64,000 bases of DNA from Aurantiacibacter atlanticus (lineage in GTDB: Bacteria; Pseudomonadota; Alphaproteobacteria; Sphingomonadales; Sphingomonadaceae): contig NZ_CP011310.1 in assembly GCF_001077815.2 (NCBI RefSeq), positions 2,852,001 to 2,916,000 of the forward strand. The letters run 5' to 3'. The translations under genes were made by a program, and so were the position numbers. Every line of letters starts with the position of its first letter. Within the stretch, counting starts at the first letter, position 1. The notes beneath the pieces were generated by a model. It was not told the DNA's origin. It saw only the letters and a list, made by a program, of their open reading frames with translations, and made no database searches. Of this stretch, positions 1 through 7,685 are shown one piece after another.

Positions 1-642
1 TAGCCGGGTGTGAAAGCGACGCTCTTCCGGCAGACTTGCGCTTTCCACCAAAGCCACCGGCGTTTCACCGCTGAGGCCGGCATCGATAAGGCCACGAGCG
101 ATCTCGGCCGCCGCCGATTTGCCCATGTAGATGGCCAGTGTCGCCTCCGGATCGGCAAGCGAACCCCAGTCCAGGGGAAGCAGCTTTCCTTTTCTCGTAT
201 GGGCGGTGACGAATACCAGCTTTCTTGCGATGCCGCGCAGAGTCAGCGAATTTCTGATACTTGCCGATGCGGCACTTGCGGCGGTGATACCGGGACAGAT
301 CGAAACTTTCAGCCCTGCCTCCCGACAGGCTGTCAGTTCTTCCATTGAACGTCCGAAGATGGACGGATCACCGCCTTTCAGTCGCACCACGCGTTCGCCC
401 GCCCGCGCGGCTTCTACGATCAGGGTATCAATGCTCTTCTGGTCCTTCGAATGTTGACCTGCGCGCTTGCCGACTGACACCAGCCTGACATTGGAGGGCA
501 CCAGATCGAGAACGCCCGGCCCGATCAGCGCATCGTGAAAAACCACGCTGGCCGCACAAATCAGTTTCTCAGCCTTTCGGGTAAGCAGATCGGGATCGCC
601 CGGCCCCGCCCCCACCAGCCAGACTTCGCCTGGAGCTATCAT
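1..642 (-). CDS. cobA: uroporphyrinogen-III C-methyltransferase, partial (3' end beyond window)
   Basis: This enzyme makes precorrin-2 from uroporphyrinogen III with two SAM molecules, the first step to siroheme, the cofactor of the nitrite reductase encoded upstream. Reading the minus strand from the ATG at 642 gives 214 codons without a stop. It shows the family motifs VGAGPGDPDLLT near the N-terminus, RLKGGDPSIFGR in the middle, and PGITAASAA. The family is usually about 250-280 residues, so the last quarter lies outside the window. The start overlaps the nasA stop in an ATGA arrangement, so it is translationally coupled and is the distal gene of the nirBD-nasA-cobA operon. The assignment to the SUMT family is firm; whether the full protein also carries a CysG-type siroheme synthase part cannot be seen. 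Confidence 0.9.
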   Translation of the reverse strand, partial: MIAPGEVWLVGAGPGDPDLLTRKAEKLICAASVVFHDALIGPGVLDLVPSNVRLVSVGKRAGQHSKDQKSIDTLIVEAARAGERVVRLKGGDPSIFGRSMEELTACREAGLKVSICPGITAASAASASIRNSLTLRGIARKLVFVTAHTRKGKLLPLDWGSLADPEATLAIYMGKSAAAEIARGLIDAGLSGETPVALVESASLPEERRFHTRL

Positions 643-3218
643 ACCGCCGCCTCCCTGAGTGCACCGGAATGTTCCTGGATAATACGCGCGATGAGCGGCC
701 GACAAGAGCCGCAATTGGTGCCCGCACTGATCCTGGCCCCCACCTCTGCCACGCTGGCCGCACCATTGTCGACTGCTTGGCGCACCGCGTTTTCGCCGAT
801 GTCATAGCATACGCAGACGAGCGGCCCGGTGTCAGGCTGCGGTGAGCTTGGCCGTCCTGCCAGCCATTCAGTTGTGGCACATTCTGTCTGGGCAAACTGC
901 CGAACAAGCCAGTCGCGATGCGGAATTTCTCCGCTTCTCGTCACATAAAGCAGCGCTTCCGGTGCGCTGCCTGCGCCTGCCACCAGAATTCTCCGCATAC
1001 CGCGAACAAAGTCGCACACTTCGCTCCGCTCGCCCGGCGGAAGCAATTTGTCCACGTTAATGGCACCGTCGCCGGCCAGTTCGGTAAACCAGCCGCCATC
1101 AATGCGTGAGCGCACCCAATATCCTGCGTCTTCTGGACGGACGGGTTTGCGCGAAAGCAGGAAGGCCCGCCAGCCCGGATTATATGGAGCAACTTGGGCC
1201 GGGACATTCTTGAAGCCCGGCTGGCCCGAAACCGGATCGCATTCGGGATGAACCAGCAACCCCGTACGGCCAGCTCCGGAATTAGCGTCAGTCCAATGCA
1301 TGGGAGCAAAGATCTCGCCAGCCCGCTGGTCCTCGTTAAAGGCGACGCGGTAGGCGCTGCGACCAGCGGTAGTCTCGATGTGAGCCAGCCCGCCATCGCT
1401 CAAGCCATGCGCCTCACCATCCGCGGGCGCGATCTCCAGAAGCGGTTCAGGCCGGTGCGCGGAAAGCCGGGCACTAAGGCCGGTTCGGGTCATAGTGTGC
1501 CACTGATCGCGATACCGCCCGGTATTGAGGGCAAGGGAAGGGCCCGCGCCCCGCGCTTTGGAGGGGCTGACCGCAACGATGTTGGCCTTGCCGGATGCGG
1601 TGGAAAAGCCGTGTTCAAAAGGTCGCGCGCCGCCCCATTGGAACGGCTGCATGCGATCATAGGCCTTGTCGGTAATCCCGGCCTGATTGCTCAGGTCGAG
1701 CAGCTTGCCATGCCGTGTCGCGAGAACTGTCATTTCGGAATATTCGCGAAAGACGTCTGCCGGGGATTCAAAATCAAAGGACTGCCCATGGCCGAGCCGT
1801 GCGGCAACATCGCATACGATCTTCCAGTCAGCCCGTGCCTTACCGGGCCGAGCCATGAAGGCGCGCTGGCGCGAAATGCAGCGCTCCGAATTGGTGACCG
1901 TGCCATCCTTCTCTCCCCAACCCAGCGCGGGCAGACGAACATGGGCGAGTTTTGCCGTGTCGGTATCAGCGATGATGTCGGAAACGATCACATTGGGGCA
2001 TCGCGCCAAAGCCTCTCTGACGAAGCCTGCATCAGGCATGGAAACGGCCGGGTTCGTAGCCATGATCCAGACGAATTTCACCTTCCCTGCATGCACCGCT
2101 CGGAAAAGGTCAACAGCCTTCAAACCGGGCCCGGAGCAAAGCCGTGACGTCTGCCAAAAATCGGCTACACTCGCCCGTTCCGCTTCGGAAAAGCCAAGAT
2201 GGCAGGCAAGTATGTTGGCAAGCCCGCCCACTTCGCGTCCCCCCATCGCATTTGGCTGACCGGTCATACTGAAAGGCCCGGCACCAGGCCGCCCAATCCG
2301 CCCCATGGCGAGATGCAGGTTGATGATGGCATTACCCTTGTCGGTACCGCAAACCGACTGATTGGCGCCTTGGCTGAAGAGGGTCACCATGCGCGAATTG
2401 GAATCCACCAATTCGGCCAGCTCGTTAAACACGGCGGGATCGATGTCATGGGCCGCCGGGTCAAGCGCGTCCAGAAAACCCTCTGGCAAAGTGCAATGAT
2501 CATCGAGGAAACTGCCATCGAGCCGACCGCGATCGATCATCTCCGCCAGAAGGGCATTGAAAAGCGCAATATCGCCATCGGGCGGCAGGGGGATATGCAG
2601 GTCTGCCATGGCGGCCGTTTCAGTGCGGCGCGGATCCACGACGATGATTTTCGTGCCGCGTCTCTCCCGCGCCTTTTCGATCCGCTGCCATGCCACCGGA
2701 TGGCACCATGCTGTGTTCGATCCGACGAGAATGACGAGATCGGCTTCATCCAGATCCGCATAGGAGCACGGCACGACGTCCTCCCCGAAGGCCCGATTAT
2801 GCGCAGCTACTGCGCTGGCCATGCAAAGACGTGAATTCGTGTCGATATTGCCAGTGCCGACGAAGCCCTTCGCCAGCTTGTTGGCGACATAATAATCTTC
2901 TGTGAGAAGCTGACCGGAGAGGTAGAAGGCGACGCTGTCGGGTCCATACTGCTCAACGGTATCGCGCATGCGCGACGCGACGTCATCCAGCGCACTATCC
3001 CAGCCGACCGTTCGCTGTCCGATCATTGGATAATGCAGCCGGCCTTCCAGCCCCACCGTCTCTGCCAGATGCGTCCCCTTGGAACAAAGACGCCCGTGAT
3101 TGGCCGGATGCTGCCGATCACCCTCAATCGAAACTTGCCGCTTATTCGAAGATTCAACATCTATCCCGCAGCCGACGCCGCAATAAGGGCAAGTGGTCTT
3201 GGTTTTGGTGTCGCGCAT
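639..3218 (-). CDS. nasA: assimilatory nitrate reductase catalytic subunit
   Basis: Cytoplasmic molybdoenzyme reducing nitrate to nitrite. The 859-residue protein begins with the [4Fe-4S] motif C10-x2-C13-x3-C17-x27-C45 and continues with the bis-MGD oxidoreductase fold (SRLCMASAVAAHNRAFG, NPAVSMPD, molydopterin dinucleotide-binding domain in the last third). The last 60 residues form a BFD-like [2Fe-2S] domain (CVCYDIGENAVR then NCGSCRPLI), as in NasA proteins of proteobacteria. It lies 6 bp downstream of nirD and overlaps cobA by 4 bp, so one transcript should run nirB-nirD-nasA-cobA. No NasC/NasB-type electron-transfer subunit is visible in the window, so the electron donor is not resolved here. 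Confidence 0.95.
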   Translation of the reverse strand: MRDTKTKTTCPYCGVGCGIDVESSNKRQVSIEGDRQHPANHGRLCSKGTHLAETVGLEGRLHYPMIGQRTVGWDSALDDVASRMRDTVEQYGPDSVAFYLSGQLLTEDYYVANKLAKGFVGTGNIDTNSRLCMASAVAAHNRAFGEDVVPCSYADLDEADLVILVGSNTAWCHPVAWQRIEKARERRGTKIIVVDPRRTETAAMADLHIPLPPDGDIALFNALLAEMIDRGRLDGSFLDDHCTLPEGFLDALDPAAHDIDPAVFNELAELVDSNSRMVTLFSQGANQSVCGTDKGNAIINLHLAMGRIGRPGAGPFSMTGQPNAMGGREVGGLANILACHLGFSEAERASVADFWQTSRLCSGPGLKAVDLFRAVHAGKVKFVWIMATNPAVSMPDAGFVREALARCPNVIVSDIIADTDTAKLAHVRLPALGWGEKDGTVTNSERCISRQRAFMARPGKARADWKIVCDVAARLGHGQSFDFESPADVFREYSEMTVLATRHGKLLDLSNQAGITDKAYDRMQPFQWGGARPFEHGFSTASGKANIVAVSPSKARGAGPSLALNTGRYRDQWHTMTRTGLSARLSAHRPEPLLEIAPADGEAHGLSDGGLAHIETTAGRSAYRVAFNEDQRAGEIFAPMHWTDANSGAGRTGLLVHPECDPVSGQPGFKNVPAQVAPYNPGWRAFLLSRKPVRPEDAGYWVRSRIDGGWFTELAGDGAINVDKLLPPGERSEVCDFVRGMRRILVAGAGSAPEALLYVTRSGEIPHRDWLVRQFAQTECATTEWLAGRPSSPQPDTGPLVCVCYDIGENAVRQAVDNGAASVAEVGARISAGTNCGSCRPLIARIIQEHSGALREAAV

Positions 3219-3224
3219 GCCCGG

Positions 3225-3608
3225 TCAGGCCGACTGTGCGGCCGAAGAAGGCTGGCTCGGCATGAACTGTGGAACTACGGCCTCACGCAACAGGAAGATG
3301 CGTCCGGCATCCAGCTTGAGCGGGATGGTAGGCGTGCACCCCTCGTCTTCTCCCTGCGCTTCACCGCTCTGCAGAGAAATACGCCAATTGTGCAGCGGGC
3401 AGGATACGGTGTCACCGTGGATGATGCCCTGGCTGAGCGGCCCCTGTCTGTGCGGACATTTGTTCACCAGCGCATAGAATTTACCGCGCATGGTATGGAA
3501 AACGGCGATCTCCTCGCCTCCTTCGACCGGAAGAGTACGGGCGCTCCCCGGCCCGATCTGTACGACCGGGCCGATATCCAGCCATTTACCGACAGTGGCC
3601 TGTGTCAT
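3225..3608 (-). CDS. nirD: assimilatory nitrite reductase small subunit (Rieske-type)
   Basis: Small partner of NirB in the NAD(P)H-dependent reduction of nitrite to ammonium. The 127-residue protein is a single Rieske-like domain that keeps the [2Fe-2S] ligands as CPHRQGPLS and CPLHNW; some NirD proteins have lost these ligands, so this one probably binds the cluster. Its ATG overlaps the last bases of nirB (stop region at 3608) and its stop is 6 bp from the nasA start, indicating tight coupling within the nirBD-nasA-cobA operon. The C-terminal tail (about residues 110-127, rich in S, Q, A) is not part of the domain. Confidence 0.93.
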   Translation of the reverse strand: MTQATVGKWLDIGPVVQIGPGSARTLPVEGGEEIAVFHTMRGKFYALVNKCPHRQGPLSQGIIHGDTVSCPLHNWRISLQSGEAQGEDEGCTPTIPLKLDAGRIFLLREAVVPQFMPSQPSSAAQSA

Positions 3609-6094
3609 TATGCTTTCTCCATCGCCAAGGGACGCACTTCGGCGAGGTGACTGTGCAGGTCCTTCCGATCGCCCGCGGCGCGCTGTGCCCAGGGATCGTC
3701 CTGCGAGAATTGCTGCGAGTAGCGGAAGCGTTGGGCCAGACGGCTTATGCTTTGAGGATCGTCAAACAGCTGGGCCTTGATCCAGTCGAGCCCCTTGCGT
3801 TCAAGCCACGGCGCTGTTCGATCGAGATAATGCGCGTCCTCCCGATAAAGCTGGATGAAGGCGAGGCAATGCTCCATTGCCTCTTCCTCGGTTTCCACCT
3901 TGCACAGCAGATCGGTGACGCGGACCTTAATTCCGCCATTACCACCCACATGCAGCTCATATCCTGAATCGACGCAGATCACGCCGAAATCCTTGATCGT
4001 CGATTCGGCGCAATTGCGCGGACAACCGCTGACCGCCATTTTGAACTTGTGCGGCATCCAGCTACCCCAGGTCGCATGCTCCAGTTTGACGCCGAGCCCG
4101 GTCGAATCCTGCGTTCCAAAGCGGCACCATTCAGAACCGACACAGGTTTTGACCGTGCGAAGCGCCTTGCCATACGCATGGCCGGAGACGAGACCGGCGG
4201 CGTTGAGATCAGCCCAGACCGCTGGCAGATCCTCCTTGCGAATACCAAAGATATCGAGGCGTTGACCGCCCGTAACCTTAACCATGCGGGCATCGTATTT
4301 TTCCACCGCATCGGCGATTGCGCGTAGCTCGCGCGGATTGGTAATGCCGCCAAAGAAGCGTGGAACCACAGAATAGGTGCCGTCCTTCTGGATATTGGCA
4401 TGCAGCCGCTCGTTGACGAAACGGCTTTTCTGGTCGTCCACATATTCGCCGGGCCAGGCGCACATCAGGTAGTAATTGAGCGCCGGGCGGCACGCCGAAC
4501 ACCCATCGGGCGTGGTCCAGTGCAGCTCTTGCATAACCTCGGGAATTTCCTTGAGTTGCTTTTCGAGGATCAGCCGGCGCACATCATCATGGGTGAAACT
4601 GGTGCAGGAACACATAGTTTGCGGTCCGCTCTCCACCTCGCCGCCCAATGTAAGCGACAGCAGACTCTCCACCAGATCCGTGCAAGAACCGCAGCTGGCA
4701 GACGCCTTGCATTGACTGCGAACCGCGTCGAGACTGTGGGCGCCCTTTTCGATGCAAGTGACGACCGTGCTTTTCGATACGCCGTTGCAGCCGCAGATTT
4801 CTGCGTCGTCCGAAAGGGCGGCAACGGCGAAACTAGGGTCCGCAAGGGCGCCCCCACTGGCGAAGGCCTGGCCAAAGATCAGCCCCTCTCGAATATGCGA
4901 TAGATCTTCCTCCTTCCGCAGCAGGTCGAAATACCAATTGCCATCAGCAGTATCACCATAAAGCACCGCGCCGATCAGCCTGTCATCCTTCAGAACCAGC
5001 CGCTTATACACGCCGCGCGTCGCGTCGCGCATCACGATGTCCTCGCAGCCTTCACCGCCCGAAAAATCGCCAGCGGAGAACAAATTGATTCCGCTGACCT
5101 TTAGCTTGGTGGAGGTGACGGAACCGGGATACCCTGTGGGTGCATCAGTGGCGTGATCGGCCAGCGCGCGACACATTTCCCACAATGGCGCGACAAGCCC
5201 GTAACAAAGGCCGCGATGCTGCACACATTCGCCGACCGCCATGATGGCGGGATCAGAGGTGACCATGTGGTCATCAACCATGATGCCGCGCTCACAATCG
5301 ATCCCGGCCTGTTTTGCAAGACCGGTAGATGGCCGAATTCCCACCGCCATCACGACAATATCGGCCTTGACCCTCGTGCCGTCTTCCAGCTCGATCCCGG
5401 CGACCCTACCTTCTTTACCCTGAATTTCCTTGGTATTCGCGCCGGTCAGAATAGTCTGCCCCCGACTTTCCAACTCCTGTCGCAAAAGCCAGCCTGCCGC
5501 TTCATCCAGCTGGCGCTCCATGAGTGTGGGCATCAAGTGAATGACGGTGACCTTCATACCGCGTAGTGAGAGGCCATGCGCGGCCTCAAGCCCCAGCAAC
5601 CCGCCGCCGATGACAATTGCATCGCCACCCTTCTCGGCCGCAGCGACCATATTCTCGACATCATCGAGATCGCGGAAGGTCACCACGCCCTCAAGATCAT
5701 TGCCCGGAATCGGGATGATGAACGGGTCAGAGCCCGTTGCTATTACTAGCTTGTCATAAGGCGCGACCTGGCCCGAGCGGGTGACCACGGTCTTGGCATC
5801 GCGATCAATATGATCGACCGGACTACCGCCGCTGAGGGCGATATTGTTTTCTTCATACCAATCCTGTCCGTTGATGACGATCTCATCAAAGGTCTTCTCT
5901 CCTGCGAGAACGGGAGAGAGCATGATACGGTTATAATTGACGCGCGGCTCAGCGCCGAAAATCGTGATCTCGTATCGATCGGGATCGCGCGTGAGGATTT
6001 CTTCCACCGCGCGGCACCCGGCCATGCCGTTGCCGATCACGACCAGCTTTTCCTTGGCGGTCCGCATTTCTTTGAAGGGCGTTTGTGTGTTCAC
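3608..6094 (-). CDS. nirB: assimilatory nitrite reductase large subunit
   Basis: Cytoplasmic siroheme enzyme reducing nitrite to ammonium. Domains in order: FAD/NAD(P)-binding oxidoreductase (VVIGNGMAGCRAVEEI at the start, IGGGLLGLEAAHGLS near residue 150), a BFD [2Fe-2S] domain (CGCNGVSK to ASCGSCTDL), a second BFD-like stretch (MCSCTSF to DGCSACRP), then the siroheme/[4Fe-4S] part with CVGSEWC and CPRNC. I chose the GTG start at 6094 because a GGAGG sits 5 nt upstream; this gives 828 residues. An in-frame ATG at 6190 would add 32 residues but those bases belong to the transcription terminator in the leader. Expression is probably controlled by NasT antitermination in that leader. Confidence 0.94.
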   Translation of the reverse strand: MNTQTPFKEMRTAKEKLVVIGNGMAGCRAVEEILTRDPDRYEITIFGAEPRVNYNRIMLSPVLAGEKTFDEIVINGQDWYEENNIALSGGSPVDHIDRDAKTVVTRSGQVAPYDKLVIATGSDPFIIPIPGNDLEGVVTFRDLDDVENMVAAAEKGGDAIVIGGGLLGLEAAHGLSLRGMKVTVIHLMPTLMERQLDEAAGWLLRQELESRGQTILTGANTKEIQGKEGRVAGIELEDGTRVKADIVVMAVGIRPSTGLAKQAGIDCERGIMVDDHMVTSDPAIMAVGECVQHRGLCYGLVAPLWEMCRALADHATDAPTGYPGSVTSTKLKVSGINLFSAGDFSGGEGCEDIVMRDATRGVYKRLVLKDDRLIGAVLYGDTADGNWYFDLLRKEEDLSHIREGLIFGQAFASGGALADPSFAVAALSDDAEICGCNGVSKSTVVTCIEKGAHSLDAVRSQCKASASCGSCTDLVESLLSLTLGGEVESGPQTMCSCTSFTHDDVRRLILEKQLKEIPEVMQELHWTTPDGCSACRPALNYYLMCAWPGEYVDDQKSRFVNERLHANIQKDGTYSVVPRFFGGITNPRELRAIADAVEKYDARMVKVTGGQRLDIFGIRKEDLPAVWADLNAAGLVSGHAYGKALRTVKTCVGSEWCRFGTQDSTGLGVKLEHATWGSWMPHKFKMAVSGCPRNCAESTIKDFGVICVDSGYELHVGGNGGIKVRVTDLLCKVETEEEAMEHCLAFIQLYREDAHYLDRTAPWLERKGLDWIKAQLFDDPQSISRLAQRFRYSQQFSQDDPWAQRAAGDRKDLHSHLAEVRPLAMEKA

Positions 6095-6130
6095 TCTTAC
6101 CTCCACAGGCCGCAGCCCGAACGCGCACGC

Positions 6131-6175
6131 AAAAAAGCCGCCAAGTCGCGTCCTGAGGAGGACAGACCAGGCGGC
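6131..6175 (-). terminator. leader terminator of the nirB operon (candidate NasT antitermination target)
   Basis: On the minus strand the arm GCCGCC (6175-6170) pairs with GGCGGC (6142-6137) and is followed directly by six T (6136-6131), only about 37 nt before the nirB start. Inside is a second short stem GTCC/GGAC closing a six-base loop (TCCTCA). Upstream in the leader a stem TTGAA/TTCAA enclosing GGGT/ACCC (about 6226-6195) forms a separate hairpin. A strong terminator before the first gene of a nitrate operon, in a genome with nasST, is the known arrangement for ANTAR-protein antitermination. The hairpins are seen; control by NasT is inferred. Confidence 0.75.
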
Positions 6176-6257
6176 ACCATTGCCACGCAACTGATTGAAT
6201 GGGTTTCGCTTATACCCGGCCCTTCAATGAGCCGCGCGATTCCCGTGTGATTTCTTC

Positions 6258-6285
6258 ATTACACCATGCAGGTGGGCGACGACAA
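6258..6285 (-). promoter_or_regulatory. predicted promoter of nirB operon
   Basis: Minus-strand -35 TTGTCG (6285-6280), 16-bp spacer, -10 TGTAAT (6263-6258), preceded by TGG as a possible extended -10. Transcription would begin near 6251, giving a leader of about 155 nt that contains the terminator hairpin. The TTGCA palindrome at 6291-6305 lies 8 bp upstream of the -35, as for nrtA. Confidence 0.55.
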
Positions 6286-6290
6286 GTATT

Positions 6291-6305
6291 TATTGCAGTG
6301 CAATA
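6291..6305. promoter_or_regulatory. perfect 7-1-7 palindrome upstream of nirB promoter
   Basis: TATTGCAGTGCAATA is a perfect inverted repeat with one central base. A related site occurs upstream of nrtA (12097-12107) and of nasT (13922-13932). Centre lies about 47 bp upstream of the predicted start of transcription, a position typical of an activator. The regulator is unknown; it does not match the classical NtrC spacing. Confidence 0.6.
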
Positions 6306-6332
6306 TCCTGAGGCCACCCCTCTGCAAAAACT

Positions 6333-7541
6333 CTAGAAACTGTATTGGGCCTGTATCCAGAGCTTCTCCGTATCGACGGCGAATCCGCCCGCATCGTAAT
6401 TCGCGTATTTCAGCAAGATTCCTACCGGCCCCGCGTCGAAGCCAATCGAGGCGTCCCACTCGCTGCCATATTCCAGACCGCCAAAATCGCTGTCGAACTG
6501 GTGATAGGTCACCCCAGCCTTGAAGGTGGCAACACCCGGAAGCGTAAAGGGCCGCCGGATCGTGGCGTAGTAATCGCGCACCCCGTTCGCAGGGGTCACC
6601 AGAAAAATATCCGCCCAGCCCTGGAAAGCATGCAAGGTTGCCAGCGGAGTCTGGAATGCGGCCATTCCTCCATCGCTTCCCAGCTCTTCATAGCCGGCTG
6701 TCAGAGTAAACCCGGCAAGGCCCAATCCTGCAGAGAAAGCATAGAATTCTGCCGTGTAATCGCCAGGATTTGCGCCCGCCTCGTCCTGCGTGGCCAGCGC
6801 GCCCGACAGCTTGAGAGCAGTCGCGCCCAGCGGGATCTCCACATCGGCCCTGACGCCGTAGGTCTGAGAGGAGAAGGCAACCCGCGTGTCGTAATCGAGG
6901 ATATGGACGAACCCGGTTACATCCACTCCCCCGATGTCGATACCAAGGTTGCCGAGAAAGAAAGTGCCCTCGAAATGTTCGTTGGGGCTGTCATTGCCAA
7001 AAATTGTGCGCTGCGAAATCGCGTAAGCGCCATCGAAGCTCACTTTGCCGCGGCGCGCCTGAAAGCGCAATGCATCGAAGGTCTGCTCGTTCTGACGCCA
7101 GCCGACATTCCCCACGAAACGGGCGTCACCCATGATTATGCGCTGGCGGCCGAGCGTGCCGGTGTAGCCACTTCCGGAGTAGGACAGCTGGAGCCGGTTC
7201 AGCTCTGCATTTTCCGGATCGGCGACAACTGAAAAAGGCTCGATGCCGTTGCCGGGCAATGTGTCATTATAGTCATCTGCCAGCGCGCCGGTGAATTCCC
7301 CTTCGGCAAGAACTTCGAGACCGCCGGTGGCGATCATCGCCCCTATCCGTGCTCGGGCTGTCAGTGCATCGGCATTGTCCGCCGCATTGTCCTGATTGAC
7401 CGTTTCATAGCGGACGCGTGCATTAGCCATGATGCGCAGCGAGATGTCCTCGCCCAGCATGATCGGCTCATCGGGAGCGGCCAGTGCCGGTGTGGCGACA
7501 AGGATAGAAGAAGCAGTAAGCAGAAAAATCGAAAAACGCAT
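6333..7541 (-). CDS. alginate-export-family outer membrane porin of nitrate cluster
   Basis: Predicted outer-membrane beta-barrel, 402 residues. A signal peptide (MRFSIFLLTASSILVATPALAA) is followed by a chain of alternating amphipathic strands and ends in the outer-membrane C-terminal motif with terminal phenylalanine (WIQAQYSF). It resembles the alginate_exp (AlgE-like) porins that accompany nitrate-transport genes in sphingomonads; a role in letting nitrate or nitrite cross the outer membrane is inferred from position only. A strong ribosome site, GGGAGG, lies just before the ATG. It follows the ABC ATPase gene after 144 bp and precedes the nirB leader. I see no promoter of its own that I would trust. 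Confidence 0.75.
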   Translation of the reverse strand: MRFSIFLLTASSILVATPALAAPDEPIMLGEDISLRIMANARVRYETVNQDNAADNADALTARARIGAMIATGGLEVLAEGEFTGALADDYNDTLPGNGIEPFSVVADPENAELNRLQLSYSGSGYTGTLGRQRIIMGDARFVGNVGWRQNEQTFDALRFQARRGKVSFDGAYAISQRTIFGNDSPNEHFEGTFFLGNLGIDIGGVDVTGFVHILDYDTRVAFSSQTYGVRADVEIPLGATALKLSGALATQDEAGANPGDYTAEFYAFSAGLGLAGFTLTAGYEELGSDGGMAAFQTPLATLHAFQGWADIFLVTPANGVRDYYATIRRPFTLPGVATFKAGVTYHQFDSDFGGLEYGSEWDASIGFDAGPVGILLKYANYDAGGFAVDTEKLWIQAQYSF

Positions 7542-7685
7542 GGGTCACCTCCCTCGTGCGAACCCAGGGTTCGCTATCGAATTGAGAGGCGGACGCCATT
7601 GCCCGCCGACAGCCGAATATACCGGCAGATCATATGTCGCTGGTGACGGCGCCTTTGCCGCCCCTGCCTCTTTCAAAGTGTACTG

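Noticed and set aside
1194..2147. Long plus-strand open frame (317 codons) opposite nasA
   Set aside because: Antisense shadow of a well-supported gene; no ribosome site and no family features.
6095..6190. N-terminal extension of NirB from an ATG at 6190
   Set aside because: The extension is encoded by the terminator hairpin; the GTG at 6094 has a near-perfect ribosome site and fits the family N-terminus.
6345..7232. Plus-strand open frame of 295 codons opposite the porin gene
   Set aside because: Shadow; the minus-strand porin has signal peptide, ribosome site and barrel terminus.
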